The position numbers and the translations under genes are program-made. The notes under the pieces are model-generated. The model was not told the origin of the DNA, made no database searches, and worked only from the letters and a program-made list of their open reading frames with translations. From DASRFA01 sp035651755 (lineage in GTDB: Bacteria; Desulfobacterota; Binatia; UBA12015): a stretch of DNA of 64,000 nucleotides. Of this stretch, positions 26,266 to 34,673 are shown one piece after another. The stretch is taken from NCBI GenBank assembly GCA_035651755.1, contig DASRFA010000013.1, positions 62,001-126,000 of the forward strand. Reading direction: 5' to 3'. Every line of letters starts with the position of its first letter. Position 1 is the stretch's first letter.

Positions 26266-28257
26266 ATGTCGCCTTGCTCGATGCATCGGCCGGTCGAGGT
26301 CGCCGCGCGTCGGTCGCCGGCGTCGCGCCGCGGCATGCCGGCGATGCTGCTCGTCGGGATCGCGCTCGCGATCGGCTGCTCGGACGGCAGCCGGTCGTCG
26401 TCGCCGCCCGACGCGACCGCCGGCTGGCCGATGTTCGGCGGCAGCCTCGCGCGCACCTTCTTCAACGCGAGCGAGACCGGGATCACGCGCGACACGGTCG
26501 CGCAGCTCATCCCGCGCTGGCGCTTCCCGACGGGCGCGATCGTGACGGCGCAGCCCGTGCTCGCGGACGTCGAGCGCTCGGGCGAGGGCCGCGTCCGGCT
26601 CCTCTACGTCACGTCGTGGGACGGAAACCTCTACGCGCTCCGCGCCGCGGACGGCTCGCTCGCGTGGAGCTTCAGGCTGAAGACGCACCCGGGAGCGGAT
26701 TACGGATACGCGGCGTCGGCGACGGTCGCGGAGCTCGACGGCCGCCAGATCGTCTTCGCCGCCGCGAACATGACCGTGTACGCGCTCGACGCGGCCACCG
26801 GGGATCTCGTCTGGTCGTTCGACGCCGGCGACGGCTGCACGACGTGCGACCGTCGCGACGAGCGCAACCAGGTGGAATCGTCGCCGGCGGTCTTCGACGG
26901 CGTCGTCTACTTCGGGATGGACGTGAACGAGATCCGCTCGGGGAAGGGCGGGCTCTACGCCGTCGACGGGCGCCGCGGCACGCTCGTCTGGTACTTCGAC
27001 CCCGAGACCGCCGCGACCTGTCGCCCGCTCGCGGACGACGCCGTCCGCCGCTTCGACGGCTACCACACGGCGACCGACCTCGGCCTGCCCGACGACTTCT
27101 TCGCGACGCGCCCCGGCTGCGACTTCGACCGCAGCGCCCACGGCTGCGGCGGCATCTGGATGACGGTCGCGATCGATCCCGAGCGACGCCTCCTCTACGC
27201 CGACTCCGCGAACTGCGACGCCTTCGCGCAGGGTGCACCCGGCACTCCGGGCGTCATGCCGCCCTACGGCGAGGCGGTGTTCAGCTTGACGCTCGACGGA
27301 GATCCGGCGTGGGTCTGGCAGCCGCGCCTCGTCGACGATCGCGACCTCGACTTCGGCGCGACGCCGAACCTCTTCGAGGCCGAGATCGGCGGCACGACGC
27401 GCGAGGTCGTCGGCGTGGGAGGGAAGGACGGCACGTACTACGTCCTCGACCGCGACGGCGTGAACGAGCTCACCGGTCGCATCGAGCCGTACTGGCAGAC
27501 GAACGTCGTCCAGGGCGGAGGGCAGGGCGGCCTGATCGGCAGCGCCGCGATCGGAGAGGGCCGCGTCGTCTTCAGCACCGCTCCGGGCGAGGACGTGTTC
27601 GAGCCCGAGAGCCCCATGGTGCACGCGCTCGCGATGCGCGACGGCGCCGTCCAGTGGCAGATCCCCGACACGATGGCGAGCTTCGCCGCGGCGTCGCTCG
27701 TCCCTGGAGTGGTGTTCACGAGCGGCGTCCTCGGGCAGCTCTTCGCGTGGGATTCCGACAGCGGAGCGCCGCTCGCGAGCTTCTCGGTCGGCGGTCCGCT
27801 CTCCGGGCCGCCGACGATCCTCGACGGGAACCTGTACGTCGGCGCCGGGAGCGGCGCGCGGAGCGGCCCGCCCGAGTTCGTCGGCTCGATCAGCTCCTGG
27901 GTCTCGGCTCCGATCAACGCGTTCTGCATCGCGGGCAGCGACGGCTGCCCCGCGGAAGGCCGCTGCAACGACGCCAACCCGTGCACGCGCGACGCACTCT
28001 CCGGGGCCGACTGCACGCACGCTCCCGAGGCCGACGGGACGTCGTGCCGAATCGGCGCGAACACCGGCGCCTGCAGCGCCGGGGCGTGCGTCCTCGGTCC
28101 CCACGACTGCGACGACGCGAACGCGTGCACGCGCGACTTCCAGACGCCGGCCTCGTGTCGCTACGAGTCGGCCCCGGCCGGCACCGCCTGCACGACCCGC
28201 GGCCGCGCGGGCACGTGCCGCGACGGCTCCTGCTTCGTCCAGGTCGGCAGCGAATGA
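26266..28257 (+). CDS. PQQ-type beta-propeller lipoprotein with Cys-rich tail
   Basis: About 663 residues if begun at ATG 26266; ATGs at 26281 and 26335 are also possible. A lipobox (LLVGIALAIGCSDG) follows a basic stretch, so it is probably a lipoprotein. The body is a PQQ-binding-like propeller, with repeats such as SWDGNLYALRAADGSLAWSF, VYALDAATGDLVWSF and KGGLYAVDGRRGTLVWYF, as in PQQ alcohol/polyvinyl-alcohol dehydrogenases and BamB. A CTTCDRR cysteine pair occurs near residue 200. The last 110 residues form two cysteine-rich repeats (CNDANPCTRD, CDDANACTRD), a module common in myxobacterial-type exported proteins. Whether PQQ binds is not decidable from sequence. Confidence 0.82.
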   Translation: MSPCSMHRPVEVAARRSPASRRGMPAMLLVGIALAIGCSDGSRSSSPPDATAGWPMFGGSLARTFFNASETGITRDTVAQLIPRWRFPTGAIVTAQPVLADVERSGEGRVRLLYVTSWDGNLYALRAADGSLAWSFRLKTHPGADYGYAASATVAELDGRQIVFAAANMTVYALDAATGDLVWSFDAGDGCTTCDRRDERNQVESSPAVFDGVVYFGMDVNEIRSGKGGLYAVDGRRGTLVWYFDPETAATCRPLADDAVRRFDGYHTATDLGLPDDFFATRPGCDFDRSAHGCGGIWMTVAIDPERRLLYADSANCDAFAQGAPGTPGVMPPYGEAVFSLTLDGDPAWVWQPRLVDDRDLDFGATPNLFEAEIGGTTREVVGVGGKDGTYYVLDRDGVNELTGRIEPYWQTNVVQGGGQGGLIGSAAIGEGRVVFSTAPGEDVFEPESPMVHALAMRDGAVQWQIPDTMASFAAASLVPGVVFTSGVLGQLFAWDSDSGAPLASFSVGGPLSGPPTILDGNLYVGAGSGARSGPPEFVGSISSWVSAPINAFCIAGSDGCPAEGRCNDANPCTRDALSGADCTHAPEADGTSCRIGANTGACSAGACVLGPHDCDDANACTRDFQTPASCRYESAPAGTACTTRGRAGTCRDGSCFVQVGSE

Positions 28258-28609
28258 TCGCCGAACGCGCTCCCCTCGACCACTGACGGCACGGTTCGAG
28301 AAAGCCGGAGTCGCGTCCATCCCGCGAGCGCTCCGCCGGTGCGGCGAGCCGATGAGGCTCACGTCGTCGCGCGCGTCTGCCATTCCTCACGATTTTCGGC
28401 CCGATCTTCTGAAGCGTCAGACAAGAAAGCGATAGGACAGCGTGTTCGCGATCGCCCGATCCGGCATGCCGTGTGCTCCGCCCGCCGGCCGGGGGCGTGC
28501 GCGCGGCTCAGGTCCGGGTCGCGCGCGGCGATAGGTCCCGGCCTGTACGGCGAGCGGCCGTGCGCCCCCGGTCGCCCGCCAGGCAGGAGTCGGGAGCTGG
28601 GAGAACGCC
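28258..28609. other. Intergenic stretch, no gene recognised
   Basis: These 352 bases hold no convincing coding frame. The middle part around 28390-28440 is less GC-rich than its surroundings and is the likely promoter zone for the gene at 28610. A GGGAGCTGGGAG ribosome site lies at the right edge. I see no clear -35/-10 pair, tRNA or repeat. Confidence 0.5.
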
Positions 28610-28975
28610 ATGCCGAAGAACTTCGACGAGGCGCCACCGCTGAGTGCGACCTACAACGTCAAGACCGACGAGGTGGTCACCTTAGACGTCATCATCGGTA
28701 GCGGTCAGATCGGCAGCATCGGAGTGCAGGTGGGCGACGATCCTCTCGTGATGGGTCACGACCATCTGAAAGTCGCGCTCGGACAAGGATTCGACGTCAA
28801 GGGAAAGACGGTTGTCGTCGGAACCGCAGTCCACGACGTCAATCCGAACACGAATCGCAGCGAGGTGCAGTACACGTTGACGGGTGGCTTTCCGCCCGAC
28901 GTCTTCCACACCGAGCTGGTCCCGACCGAGGACCTCTTGATGGTCATCCACGTCGCGACCTTCACGTTCGCGTAG
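28610..28975 (+). CDS. Small beta-rich protein of unknown family
   Basis: A 121-residue protein starting MPKNFDEAPPLSATYNVKTD. No signal peptide or membrane helix is present. The sequence alternates hydrophobic and polar residues (VVTLDVIIGSGQIGSIGVQV, KGKTVVVGTAVHDVNPNT), predicting a small beta sandwich. GGGAGCTGGGAG precedes the ATG. It is 8 bases upstream of the larger envelope protein gene at 28984, so the two form a pair. The codons are noticeably less GC-biased than in neighbouring genes. I do not recognise the family and no function can be given. Confidence 0.75.
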   Translation: MPKNFDEAPPLSATYNVKTDEVVTLDVIIGSGQIGSIGVQVGDDPLVMGHDHLKVALGQGFDVKGKTVVVGTAVHDVNPNTNRSEVQYTLTGGFPPDVFHTELVPTEDLLMVIHVATFTFA

Positions 28976-28983
28976 GTCGCGCC

Positions 28984-30291
28984 ATGCTTCGCCATCCAAT
29001 CAAAGTCCACATCGTCCTTCTCGCCTGGCTGATCGCGCTACCGGCGGCTGCGGTCGCCGAAGCTGCGCAGGACGGGTCCGGCTCCACGGTGACCGTGGAA
29101 GACCTGCGTACGCCGTACTCTCCCGCGTTCGTCCTGTTGGGCATCGAGCCGGCGACCGTCGAGCGCCCGACCAATCCGAAGGCGCTCGCGCTCAGCGCGT
29201 TCGGGGCCATTCAGAACGGAGGCAATTTCGCGCTCGAGGTCGCGCCGTACTGGCTTTTTCGCCATCCGACCTTGACGTACGAGGACTACTACGGCGCGAA
29301 CACCTTCGAGGTGATGCTGCAGACCTTGTCGATTTCCGTGGCGACGTCGCTGAACATGGACACGAAGCCCAGCGACATGTCGGAGACCGACTCGAGCAAT
29401 GCCACGGGTGCCGGTGTCGGTGCCCGCCTTTCCGTCTTGCGCGGAAAGCCCGACCAGTCCGACGTGGATACGCTGTTCGCTGCCAGCGACAAGGCGGCTG
29501 AACGCGCCGTCGCGCTCGGAAAGGCTCAGCTGAAACTCAACAAGCTGAACGCCGCGATCGAACAGAAGCAGGGTGAACTGAAGAACGAAACCGATCCGGC
29601 CGCCGCCAATAAGCTGCTCTTGCAGATCAACGCGTTGATGGCCGATCGGACCGGTGCGGAGAAGGAAATGTCGGGGATCCGGGACGACATCGACAAGATT
29701 GCGAAAGAGAGCCGTCCCGTTCGCGAACGCGTTGCGACCGCATGGCATCGGGGCTTCACCCTCGATGTCGCGGGTGGAGCATCCGGCATCTTTCCTTCGG
29801 GCAAATCGCAGAGCGGCCAGTTCCAGCGCGCGGGCGTATGGTTCGAGCCCGGCTACCGCGCGGACGACGTGTTCGACGCCCCAAAGCACGAGAGTGGCGG
29901 CGTGCGTCTGAACTTGGAAGTGGTGGGCATCGCTCGGTACCTGTTGGACCACGAGACCGACAAGAACGACCTGGTGGATTTGGGCGGACGCCTCACGGCG
30001 GAATTCCCGCGGGCGGTCTTCAACAGCAGGCTCGCGCTATCCTTCGAGGGGGTGAAACGGATCGTGGCCTCTGGTCCCGAGCAGAGCAGTGAGCGCCTCG
30101 CGGGTATCATCGAGTACGAGCTTCCGGAGTTTCTCCAGATGGGGAATGCCAAGTACCTCACTGCAACGTTTGGGCAGGACTTCGACGACCAGACGGGCGA
30201 CAACCGGACGATTGTTCTTTTCGGAGTGAATTTCGGATTCGGACAAGATCCGCAGGTCACGTTCGAGAGGAGCGGCGGGAACCAGGGTTGA
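28984..30291 (+). CDS. Predicted outer-membrane protein with coiled-coil insert
   Basis: A 435-residue protein with a Sec signal (VLLAWLIALPAAAVAEA). Residues about 60-120 and 240-435 show amphipathic beta strands and it ends near NRTIVLFGVNFGFGQ, suggesting an outer-membrane barrel. Between them, about 155-235, lies a strongly helical, charged segment (KLNKLNAAIEQKQGELKNET) predicted to be a coiled coil. Gene spacing to the 121-residue protein upstream is 8 bases. Codon use is less GC-rich than the surroundings (many GGT, TTG and AAT codons), hinting at transfer or low expression pressure. The family is not recognised. Confidence 0.75.
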   Translation: MLRHPIKVHIVLLAWLIALPAAAVAEAAQDGSGSTVTVEDLRTPYSPAFVLLGIEPATVERPTNPKALALSAFGAIQNGGNFALEVAPYWLFRHPTLTYEDYYGANTFEVMLQTLSISVATSLNMDTKPSDMSETDSSNATGAGVGARLSVLRGKPDQSDVDTLFAASDKAAERAVALGKAQLKLNKLNAAIEQKQGELKNETDPAAANKLLLQINALMADRTGAEKEMSGIRDDIDKIAKESRPVRERVATAWHRGFTLDVAGGASGIFPSGKSQSGQFQRAGVWFEPGYRADDVFDAPKHESGGVRLNLEVVGIARYLLDHETDKNDLVDLGGRLTAEFPRAVFNSRLALSFEGVKRIVASGPEQSSERLAGIIEYELPEFLQMGNAKYLTATFGQDFDDQTGDNRTIVLFGVNFGFGQDPQVTFERSGGNQG

Positions 30292-30306
30292 GGTTCGACG
30301 TCATCT

Positions 30307-30347
30307 CGACCGGCGGACTCGAGCGACGTCGGCCGTCGCGCCGGTCG
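30307..30347. terminator. Hairpin between convergent genes
   Basis: CGACCGGCG (30307-30315) pairs perfectly with CGCCGGTCG (30339-30347) across a 23-base loop that can itself fold. It lies 16 bases after the outer-membrane protein gene and may terminate it and the convergent SDR transcript. Confidence 0.4.
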
Positions 30348-30436
30348 TTCGCCGAATGCGTCCACTTCGGCGAGCGACCGGCGCCGACATTTGCGGTCGC
30401 AAAGCGTAGGTCGGTCGTGAGTCTCGGAGCGGCGGA

Positions 30437-31216
30437 TCAGATCACGCCCGGGTACGAGCCGCCGTCGACCTGGAGGTTCTGTCCCGAGACGTAGCCCGCG
30501 TGCGCGCTGCAGAGGAACGCGCAGGCGGCCGCGAATTCCTCCGGCGTCCCGAGGCGCCGCGCCGCGATCGATTCCGCCATCTCCGCGTAGGCCGCCTCGA
30601 TCGACATGCCGGCGACCTGCGCGCGCACCTGCGCCATGAAGCGCTGGCGATCCGTGTCGATGCGTTCCGGCAGGAGGTTGTTGATCGTCACGTTGTCGCA
30701 GGCGACCTCCTTCGACAGGCCCTTGCACGCGGCCGTGAGGGCGCTGCGCGCCGCGGTCGAGAGGCCCATGGCGGGGTGCGGCGACTTCACCATCGCGGAG
30801 GTGATGTTCACGATCCGCCCGAAGCGGCGCGCCCGCATTCCGCCGACGACAGCTCGGATGAGGAGCACCGGCGCCAGCAGGTTCGCCTCGAGCGCGGCGA
30901 GCCATTTCGCGCGATCCCAGTCCTCGAAGCGGCCGGGCAGGGGGCCGCCGTTGTTGTTCACGAGGATGTCGGGCTCGGGGCAGGCGGCGAGGAGCGCCTC
31001 GCGGCCGGCTTCGGTGTTGAGGTCGGCGGCGACGGCCGTCACGCGAGCGCCCGTCGCGCGCCGGATCTCCTCCGCGGTTGCGTCCAGGCGCTCGCGGTCG
31101 CGTCCGTTGACGACGACCTCGACGCCCTCCGCGGCGAGCGCGAGCGCGCACGCCCTTCCGAGCCCGCGGCTCGACGCGCACACGATCGCCCTCCGGCCCG
31201 CGATCCCGAGGTCCAT
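30437..31216 (-). CDS. Atypical short-chain dehydrogenase/reductase
   Basis: A 259-residue SDR with the fold's landmarks: a variant dinucleotide loop (CASSRGLGRA), NNNGG in place of the usual NNAG, and a C-terminal SGQNLQVDGG. The catalytic Tyr-x-x-x-Lys is missing: after the serine strand the text reads SPHPAMGLSTAARSALTA, with Leu and Arg where Tyr and Lys are expected. This matches a known FabG-like SDR subgroup that lacks the full active-site tetrad and occurs in aromatic and steroid degradation clusters. It is the last gene of the ring-cleavage operon starting at 33861. The reaction is uncertain. Confidence 0.85.
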   Translation of the reverse strand: MDLGIAGRRAIVCASSRGLGRACALALAAEGVEVVVNGRDRERLDATAEEIRRATGARVTAVAADLNTEAGREALLAACPEPDILVNNNGGPLPGRFEDWDRAKWLAALEANLLAPVLLIRAVVGGMRARRFGRIVNITSAMVKSPHPAMGLSTAARSALTAACKGLSKEVACDNVTINNLLPERIDTDRQRFMAQVRAQVAGMSIEAAYAEMAESIAARRLGTPEEFAAACAFLCSAHAGYVSGQNLQVDGGSYPGVI

Positions 31217-31252
31217 GTTCGCTCTCCTTCCTCCGCGCGCGCCGGCCGCGCG

Positions 31253-32929
31253 TCAGGCCGGGACGATCGCGTCGATCGCGCGCGCGAGCGCGCCGTACGC
31301 ATCGGGGACGCCGCGCGGCGCGCGCCATGCGACGTGCTGGTCGGGCCGCACGAGAACCGCTCCGTCGGGCGCGATCCCGAGGAGCTCCGTCCATCGCCCG
31401 CTCGGGTCGAGCACGTCGCGCCCGATGACGACGCGGTCGATCGGCACACGCGCCGCGCCGCCGCTGCGGCTCGCGCCCATCCCGACGCGAGCTGCCGCGT
31501 CGATCCACGCTGCCCCCGCGCCGGTCGTCACGAGCGTGAAGCGGTCGAGCGCGAAGAGGTCGAGCGACGAGACGCGCGCCTCCGCGCGCTCGACCCACGC
31601 GTGCGGAACGCGCGCGCCCGGCCGCGCCGTCTGGACGAGCTCGCGCACCGGGTTCGCGAGCGCGGGCGGCGGCGTGCCGTCGTCGAGGAGCGCGCCCTCC
31701 TCGTACGCGACGCCGAGCTGGAGGCCGAGCATGTCGAAGTGCTCCGCCTGGTTCGCGATCGCGCCCGCGATGCGGGCGCGGCGCCCTTCGTCGCCGTCGC
31801 CGTCGCCGTCGCCCGCGAGCGCCTGGTACACGTCCAGGAGGCGCGCGGCGTTCGCGAGGCTGACGTCGGCGTTCCGCTGCGCGGTCGGCCGGCGCTCCGT
31901 CTCGTACGTCTCGAGCAACGCCTCGCCTGCCCAGCCGCGCTCGACGGCCGCGATCTTCCACGCGAGGTTGTGCGCGTCCTGCACGCCCGTGTTCAGGCCG
32001 AGGCCGCCCGTCGGCGGAAAGCGGTGCGCGCTGTCGCCGACGAGGAAGGTTCGGCCCGCGCGGTACGACGCCGCGACCTGCGCGGTCATCGTCCACGGGC
32101 GGATCGTCCGGATCGCGAATCGAGCGGCGCCGGTGCCGAGCGCGCGCCGCACGATCGCGGAGCACGCCTCCTCGCCGTAGTCGCTCTCCGACTCGCGGTC
32201 CGAGTCCCAGGGGTGCATGTAGACCCACGTCGAGTCGATGTCGTGCGCGACGAACGTTCCCGTCGCACCCGGCGCGGTCGTCCAGTAGAGGACGCCCGGC
32301 CGTTCGCCGACGAGGCCGCGCAGGTTCGCCTCGAAGTGGATCATGACGAAGCTCTGGAGGCGTCCCGGCCCGAGCATCTCGACCCCGGCCGACTTCCGGA
32401 CGCGGCTCGCCGCGCCGTCCGCGGCGACGAGCCATCGGCTCTCGATCTCGATCGTCCCGGTCACCGTGCGGATCCGCGACACGACGCGGTCGCCTTTCTC
32501 CTCCGCGCTCTCCCACTCCTCGCCGAAGCGAACCTCGCCGCCGAGGCGCTCGAGCGTCGCGTGGAGGATCGGCTCGAAGCAGTGCTGGGAGAGGTTCCGG
32601 AGCGGCGTCGGTGTGACGTCGAGGACGTCGTCGCCCTGGCGCTCGAAGGGGAGCCGGCCGAGCTCCTCGCCGGCGAGCGTCGTCACCCAGAGCACGCGGC
32701 CCGCGTCCGCGGGCGGCTTGCACGCGGCGGCGACCGCGTCCATGTCGACGCCGGCCGCGCGGCAGATCTCGAACGTGCGGGCGTTCACGACGTGAGCCGC
32801 CGGCGCGCGCTGCGGCTCGTGACGCCGCTCGATCACGCGGCACGCGACCCCCTGGCGTCGCAGCAGGATCGCCGACATCAGGCCGACCGGCCCGCCGCCG
32901 ACGATCAGGACCGGGACGTCGATCGCCAT
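31253..32929 (-). CDS. FAD-dependent aromatic hydroxylase
   Basis: A 558-residue class A flavoprotein monooxygenase of the PheA/TfdB/MhpA type, which uses NAD(P)H and O2 to hydroxylate phenolic rings. FAD motifs are VLIVGGGPVGL at 7-17, the DG motif in VAADGAASRVRK, and GDSAHRFPPTGGLGLNTG. The C-terminal thioredoxin-like domain usual in this subgroup follows. It starts 2 bases after the stop of the extradiol dioxygenase gene, so the two are coupled. Together they would hydroxylate a phenol to a catechol and cleave it. A short GDGDGDGDE run at about residue 400 is an unusual acidic insert. Confidence 0.9.
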   Translation of the reverse strand: MAIDVPVLIVGGGPVGLMSAILLRRQGVACRVIERRHEPQRAPAAHVVNARTFEICRAAGVDMDAVAAACKPPADAGRVLWVTTLAGEELGRLPFERQGDDVLDVTPTPLRNLSQHCFEPILHATLERLGGEVRFGEEWESAEEKGDRVVSRIRTVTGTIEIESRWLVAADGAASRVRKSAGVEMLGPGRLQSFVMIHFEANLRGLVGERPGVLYWTTAPGATGTFVAHDIDSTWVYMHPWDSDRESESDYGEEACSAIVRRALGTGAARFAIRTIRPWTMTAQVAASYRAGRTFLVGDSAHRFPPTGGLGLNTGVQDAHNLAWKIAAVERGWAGEALLETYETERRPTAQRNADVSLANAARLLDVYQALAGDGDGDGDEGRRARIAGAIANQAEHFDMLGLQLGVAYEEGALLDDGTPPPALANPVRELVQTARPGARVPHAWVERAEARVSSLDLFALDRFTLVTTGAGAAWIDAAARVGMGASRSGGAARVPIDRVVIGRDVLDPSGRWTELLGIAPDGAVLVRPDQHVAWRAPRGVPDAYGALARAIDAIVPA

Positions 32930-32931
32930 CG

Positions 32932-33861
32932 TCAAGCTCCGAACGGCGAGGGCGCCGGGGGCCCCCAGTGCGATTCCGGACCCGGGCCACCGATCGCGAT
33001 CGCGCCGGTCGGGCTGGTCGCGTCGAAGAGATCGCCGTCGGTCCAGTGCTCGTGCACGTTGCCCCAGGGGTCGCGCCAGTAGTCGAAGACCTGGCTTCCG
33101 ACGACGTGCCGGCCGACGCCCCAGTGGTGCGCGTGGCCGCGCGCCGCGAGGTGCTCGTGGCCGGCCATCAGGTCGTCGAGATCGTGGACCTCGAAGGACA
33201 CGTGGTTCAACGCCACCTGTCCCGCGCCGATCGCGAGGAAGGTGTGGTGATCGACGTACTCCGCGCCGCGGTCGCAGCGCATGAACGCGGCGAGCACCTG
33301 GTCGCGATCGCCGAGGTAGACCTCGTCCGAGCTCAGGAAGCCGAAGCGATCGCGGTAGAACGCCTCGGTCTCGCGGAAGTCGTTCACGAGCAGGACGAAG
33401 TGGCCGAGCCGCTTCACGTGCGACGGGCCGCGCTCGACCGACTGCGGCTCGCCGCGGCGCGCGCGCGTCGCGCCGTCGTTGCGCGGCCGGCGCGCGGGCA
33501 GCGGAAGGGCGGAAACGCCCTCCATCCCGTGGACGACCTCGAGCGCGATGCCGTTCGGGTCGACGAGGCGGACGCGGAGACCGCCTCCCGGCTCGTCGAT
33601 CGGCTCGACGGGTCCGGCGCCGGGCGCGCGCGCGATCGCTTCGAGGTCGGCGACGCTCTCCGCCCGGAGGCCGACCCCGACGAACGCGGGCTCGCCGAGC
33701 TCGGTCACGTGGACGTGATGAAAGGCGTCGCTGCCGCGCATGTAGAGGGCGGACGCCGTCCGGGCCGCGCGGACGAGGCCGAAGTCGGTGAGGAATGCTT
33801 CCGCGCGGTCCAGGTCGGGCGCGCGAAAGCGGACGTAGGCGAGATCGCTGACCTTGATCAT
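32932..33861 (-). CDS. Extradiol ring-cleavage dioxygenase (VOC type)
   Basis: A 309-residue type I extradiol dioxygenase with two VOC modules, the standard size. The C-terminal module holds the Fe(II) ligands His154 (RLGHFVLLV), His220 (LNHVSFEV) and Glu271 (GNVHEHW), with the DYWRDPWGN signature just before the Glu. The start at 33861 has GGAG nine bases ahead. It opens an operon with a flavin hydroxylase and an SDR, so it probably cleaves a catechol made by the hydroxylase. A clear promoter and a palindromic operator lie upstream, and a TetR gene is divergent. Confidence 0.92.
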   Translation of the reverse strand: MIKVSDLAYVRFRAPDLDRAEAFLTDFGLVRAARTASALYMRGSDAFHHVHVTELGEPAFVGVGLRAESVADLEAIARAPGAGPVEPIDEPGGGLRVRLVDPNGIALEVVHGMEGVSALPLPARRPRNDGATRARRGEPQSVERGPSHVKRLGHFVLLVNDFRETEAFYRDRFGFLSSDEVYLGDRDQVLAAFMRCDRGAEYVDHHTFLAIGAGQVALNHVSFEVHDLDDLMAGHEHLAARGHAHHWGVGRHVVGSQVFDYWRDPWGNVHEHWTDGDLFDATSPTGAIAIGGPGPESHWGPPAPSPFGA

Positions 33862-33901
33862 GGTGACTCCTTCGGCGGCGTCGGCCACTGCCCTCCACGA
33901 G

Positions 33902-33948
33902 TTAGTCAGATGTATAAGCAATGTTGCGTTTCTTAGTCAATGGACTAA
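33902..33948. promoter_or_regulatory. Divergent promoter with TTAGTC palindromic operator
   Basis: On the minus strand TTGACT (33940-33935) and TATACA (33916-33911) are 18 bases apart, a strong promoter for the ring-cleavage operon. TTAGTC-n4-GACTAA (33933-33948) overlaps the -35 box and another TTAGTC half-site (33902-33907) lies by the start point, 31 bases away. On the plus strand TTGCGT (33924-33929) and TAAACT (33946-33951), 16 apart, could drive the TetR gene, with transcription starting almost at its ATG. Confidence 0.75.
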
Positions 33949-33959
33949 ACTGTGATCGC

Positions 33960-34673
33960 ATGACGAAGCGGCGATCGGGCACCGCGGCGAAGCGGCGGAC
34001 GCGCCCGGCGAACGCGTCCCGGACCCGGGCGGCGAGCGCCCGAAGCGCGAGGCCGGCCGCCGTCGAGGGCACGCCCGCCGACATCCTCGACGCCGCGCTC
34101 GCCGTCTTCGCCGAGCGCGGCTTCGACGGCGCGCGCACGCGCGAGATCGCCGCCCGCGCCGGGGCGAACCTGGGCCTCCTCACCTACTACTTCGGCGACA
34201 AGGAGCGCCTCTGGCGGGAGGCGGTGACGCGCGCGTTCGCCCGCCTACGGGAAGAGCTGGGCGACGTCCTCGCGGCCGACGCGGACGGCGCCGACCCGCG
34301 CGCCGGCCTCGACCACGTCGTGCGCCGCTTCGTCCGCTTCGTCGCGCGCAACCCGGAGTTCATGCAGCTCATGAACGACGAGGGAAAGCGCGACGGTCCG
34401 CGCATGCGGTGGCTCGTCGATCGCTTCGTCGGCCCGGCGTACGAGGCGCTCCGGCCGCGCGTCGAGCGCGCGCGCGCGAGTGGCGCGCTCCCGGCCATCC
34501 CGGCGGCGAGCCTCCACTACCTGGTGCTCGGCGCGGCGGGCCTGATCTTCAGCCAGGCCGCGGAGTGCAAGCGCCTGATGGGAGTCGACCCGCGGACGGA
34601 CGCGTTCGCCGACGCGCACGCGGACGCGCTTCTCCAGCTGATCGCGCCGGCGAGCCGCGCGGCTAGCGATTGA
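33960..34673 (+). CDS. TetR-family regulator of the ring-cleavage operon
   Basis: A 237-residue TetR protein with a 35-residue basic, Ala/Arg-rich N-terminal arm before the helix-turn-helix (TREIAARAGANLGLLTYYFG, about 61-80). The C-terminal domain has the RNPEFMQLMNDEG helix seen in the CerR/AcrR-like group. It is divergent from the extradiol dioxygenase gene with a 98-base gap containing the TTAGTC palindrome, and almost certainly represses both directions. The mRNA may be leaderless, because the predicted -10 box sits only about 9 bases before the ATG. Its end overlaps the convergent glutathione transferase gene by 11 bases. Confidence 0.9.
   Translation: MTKRRSGTAAKRRTRPANASRTRAASARSARPAAVEGTPADILDAALAVFAERGFDGARTREIAARAGANLGLLTYYFGDKERLWREAVTRAFARLREELGDVLAADADGADPRAGLDHVVRRFVRFVARNPEFMQLMNDEGKRDGPRMRWLVDRFVGPAYEALRPRVERARASGALPAIPAASLHYLVLGAAGLIFSQAAECKRLMGVDPRTDAFADAHADALLQLIAPASRAASD

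Noticed and set aside
31768..31812. Short GTC/GCC-rich tandem run in the flavin hydroxylase gene (acidic GDGDGD insert)
   Set aside because: It is in frame, short and inside a loop, so it is treated as simple sequence in the protein rather than a separate element.
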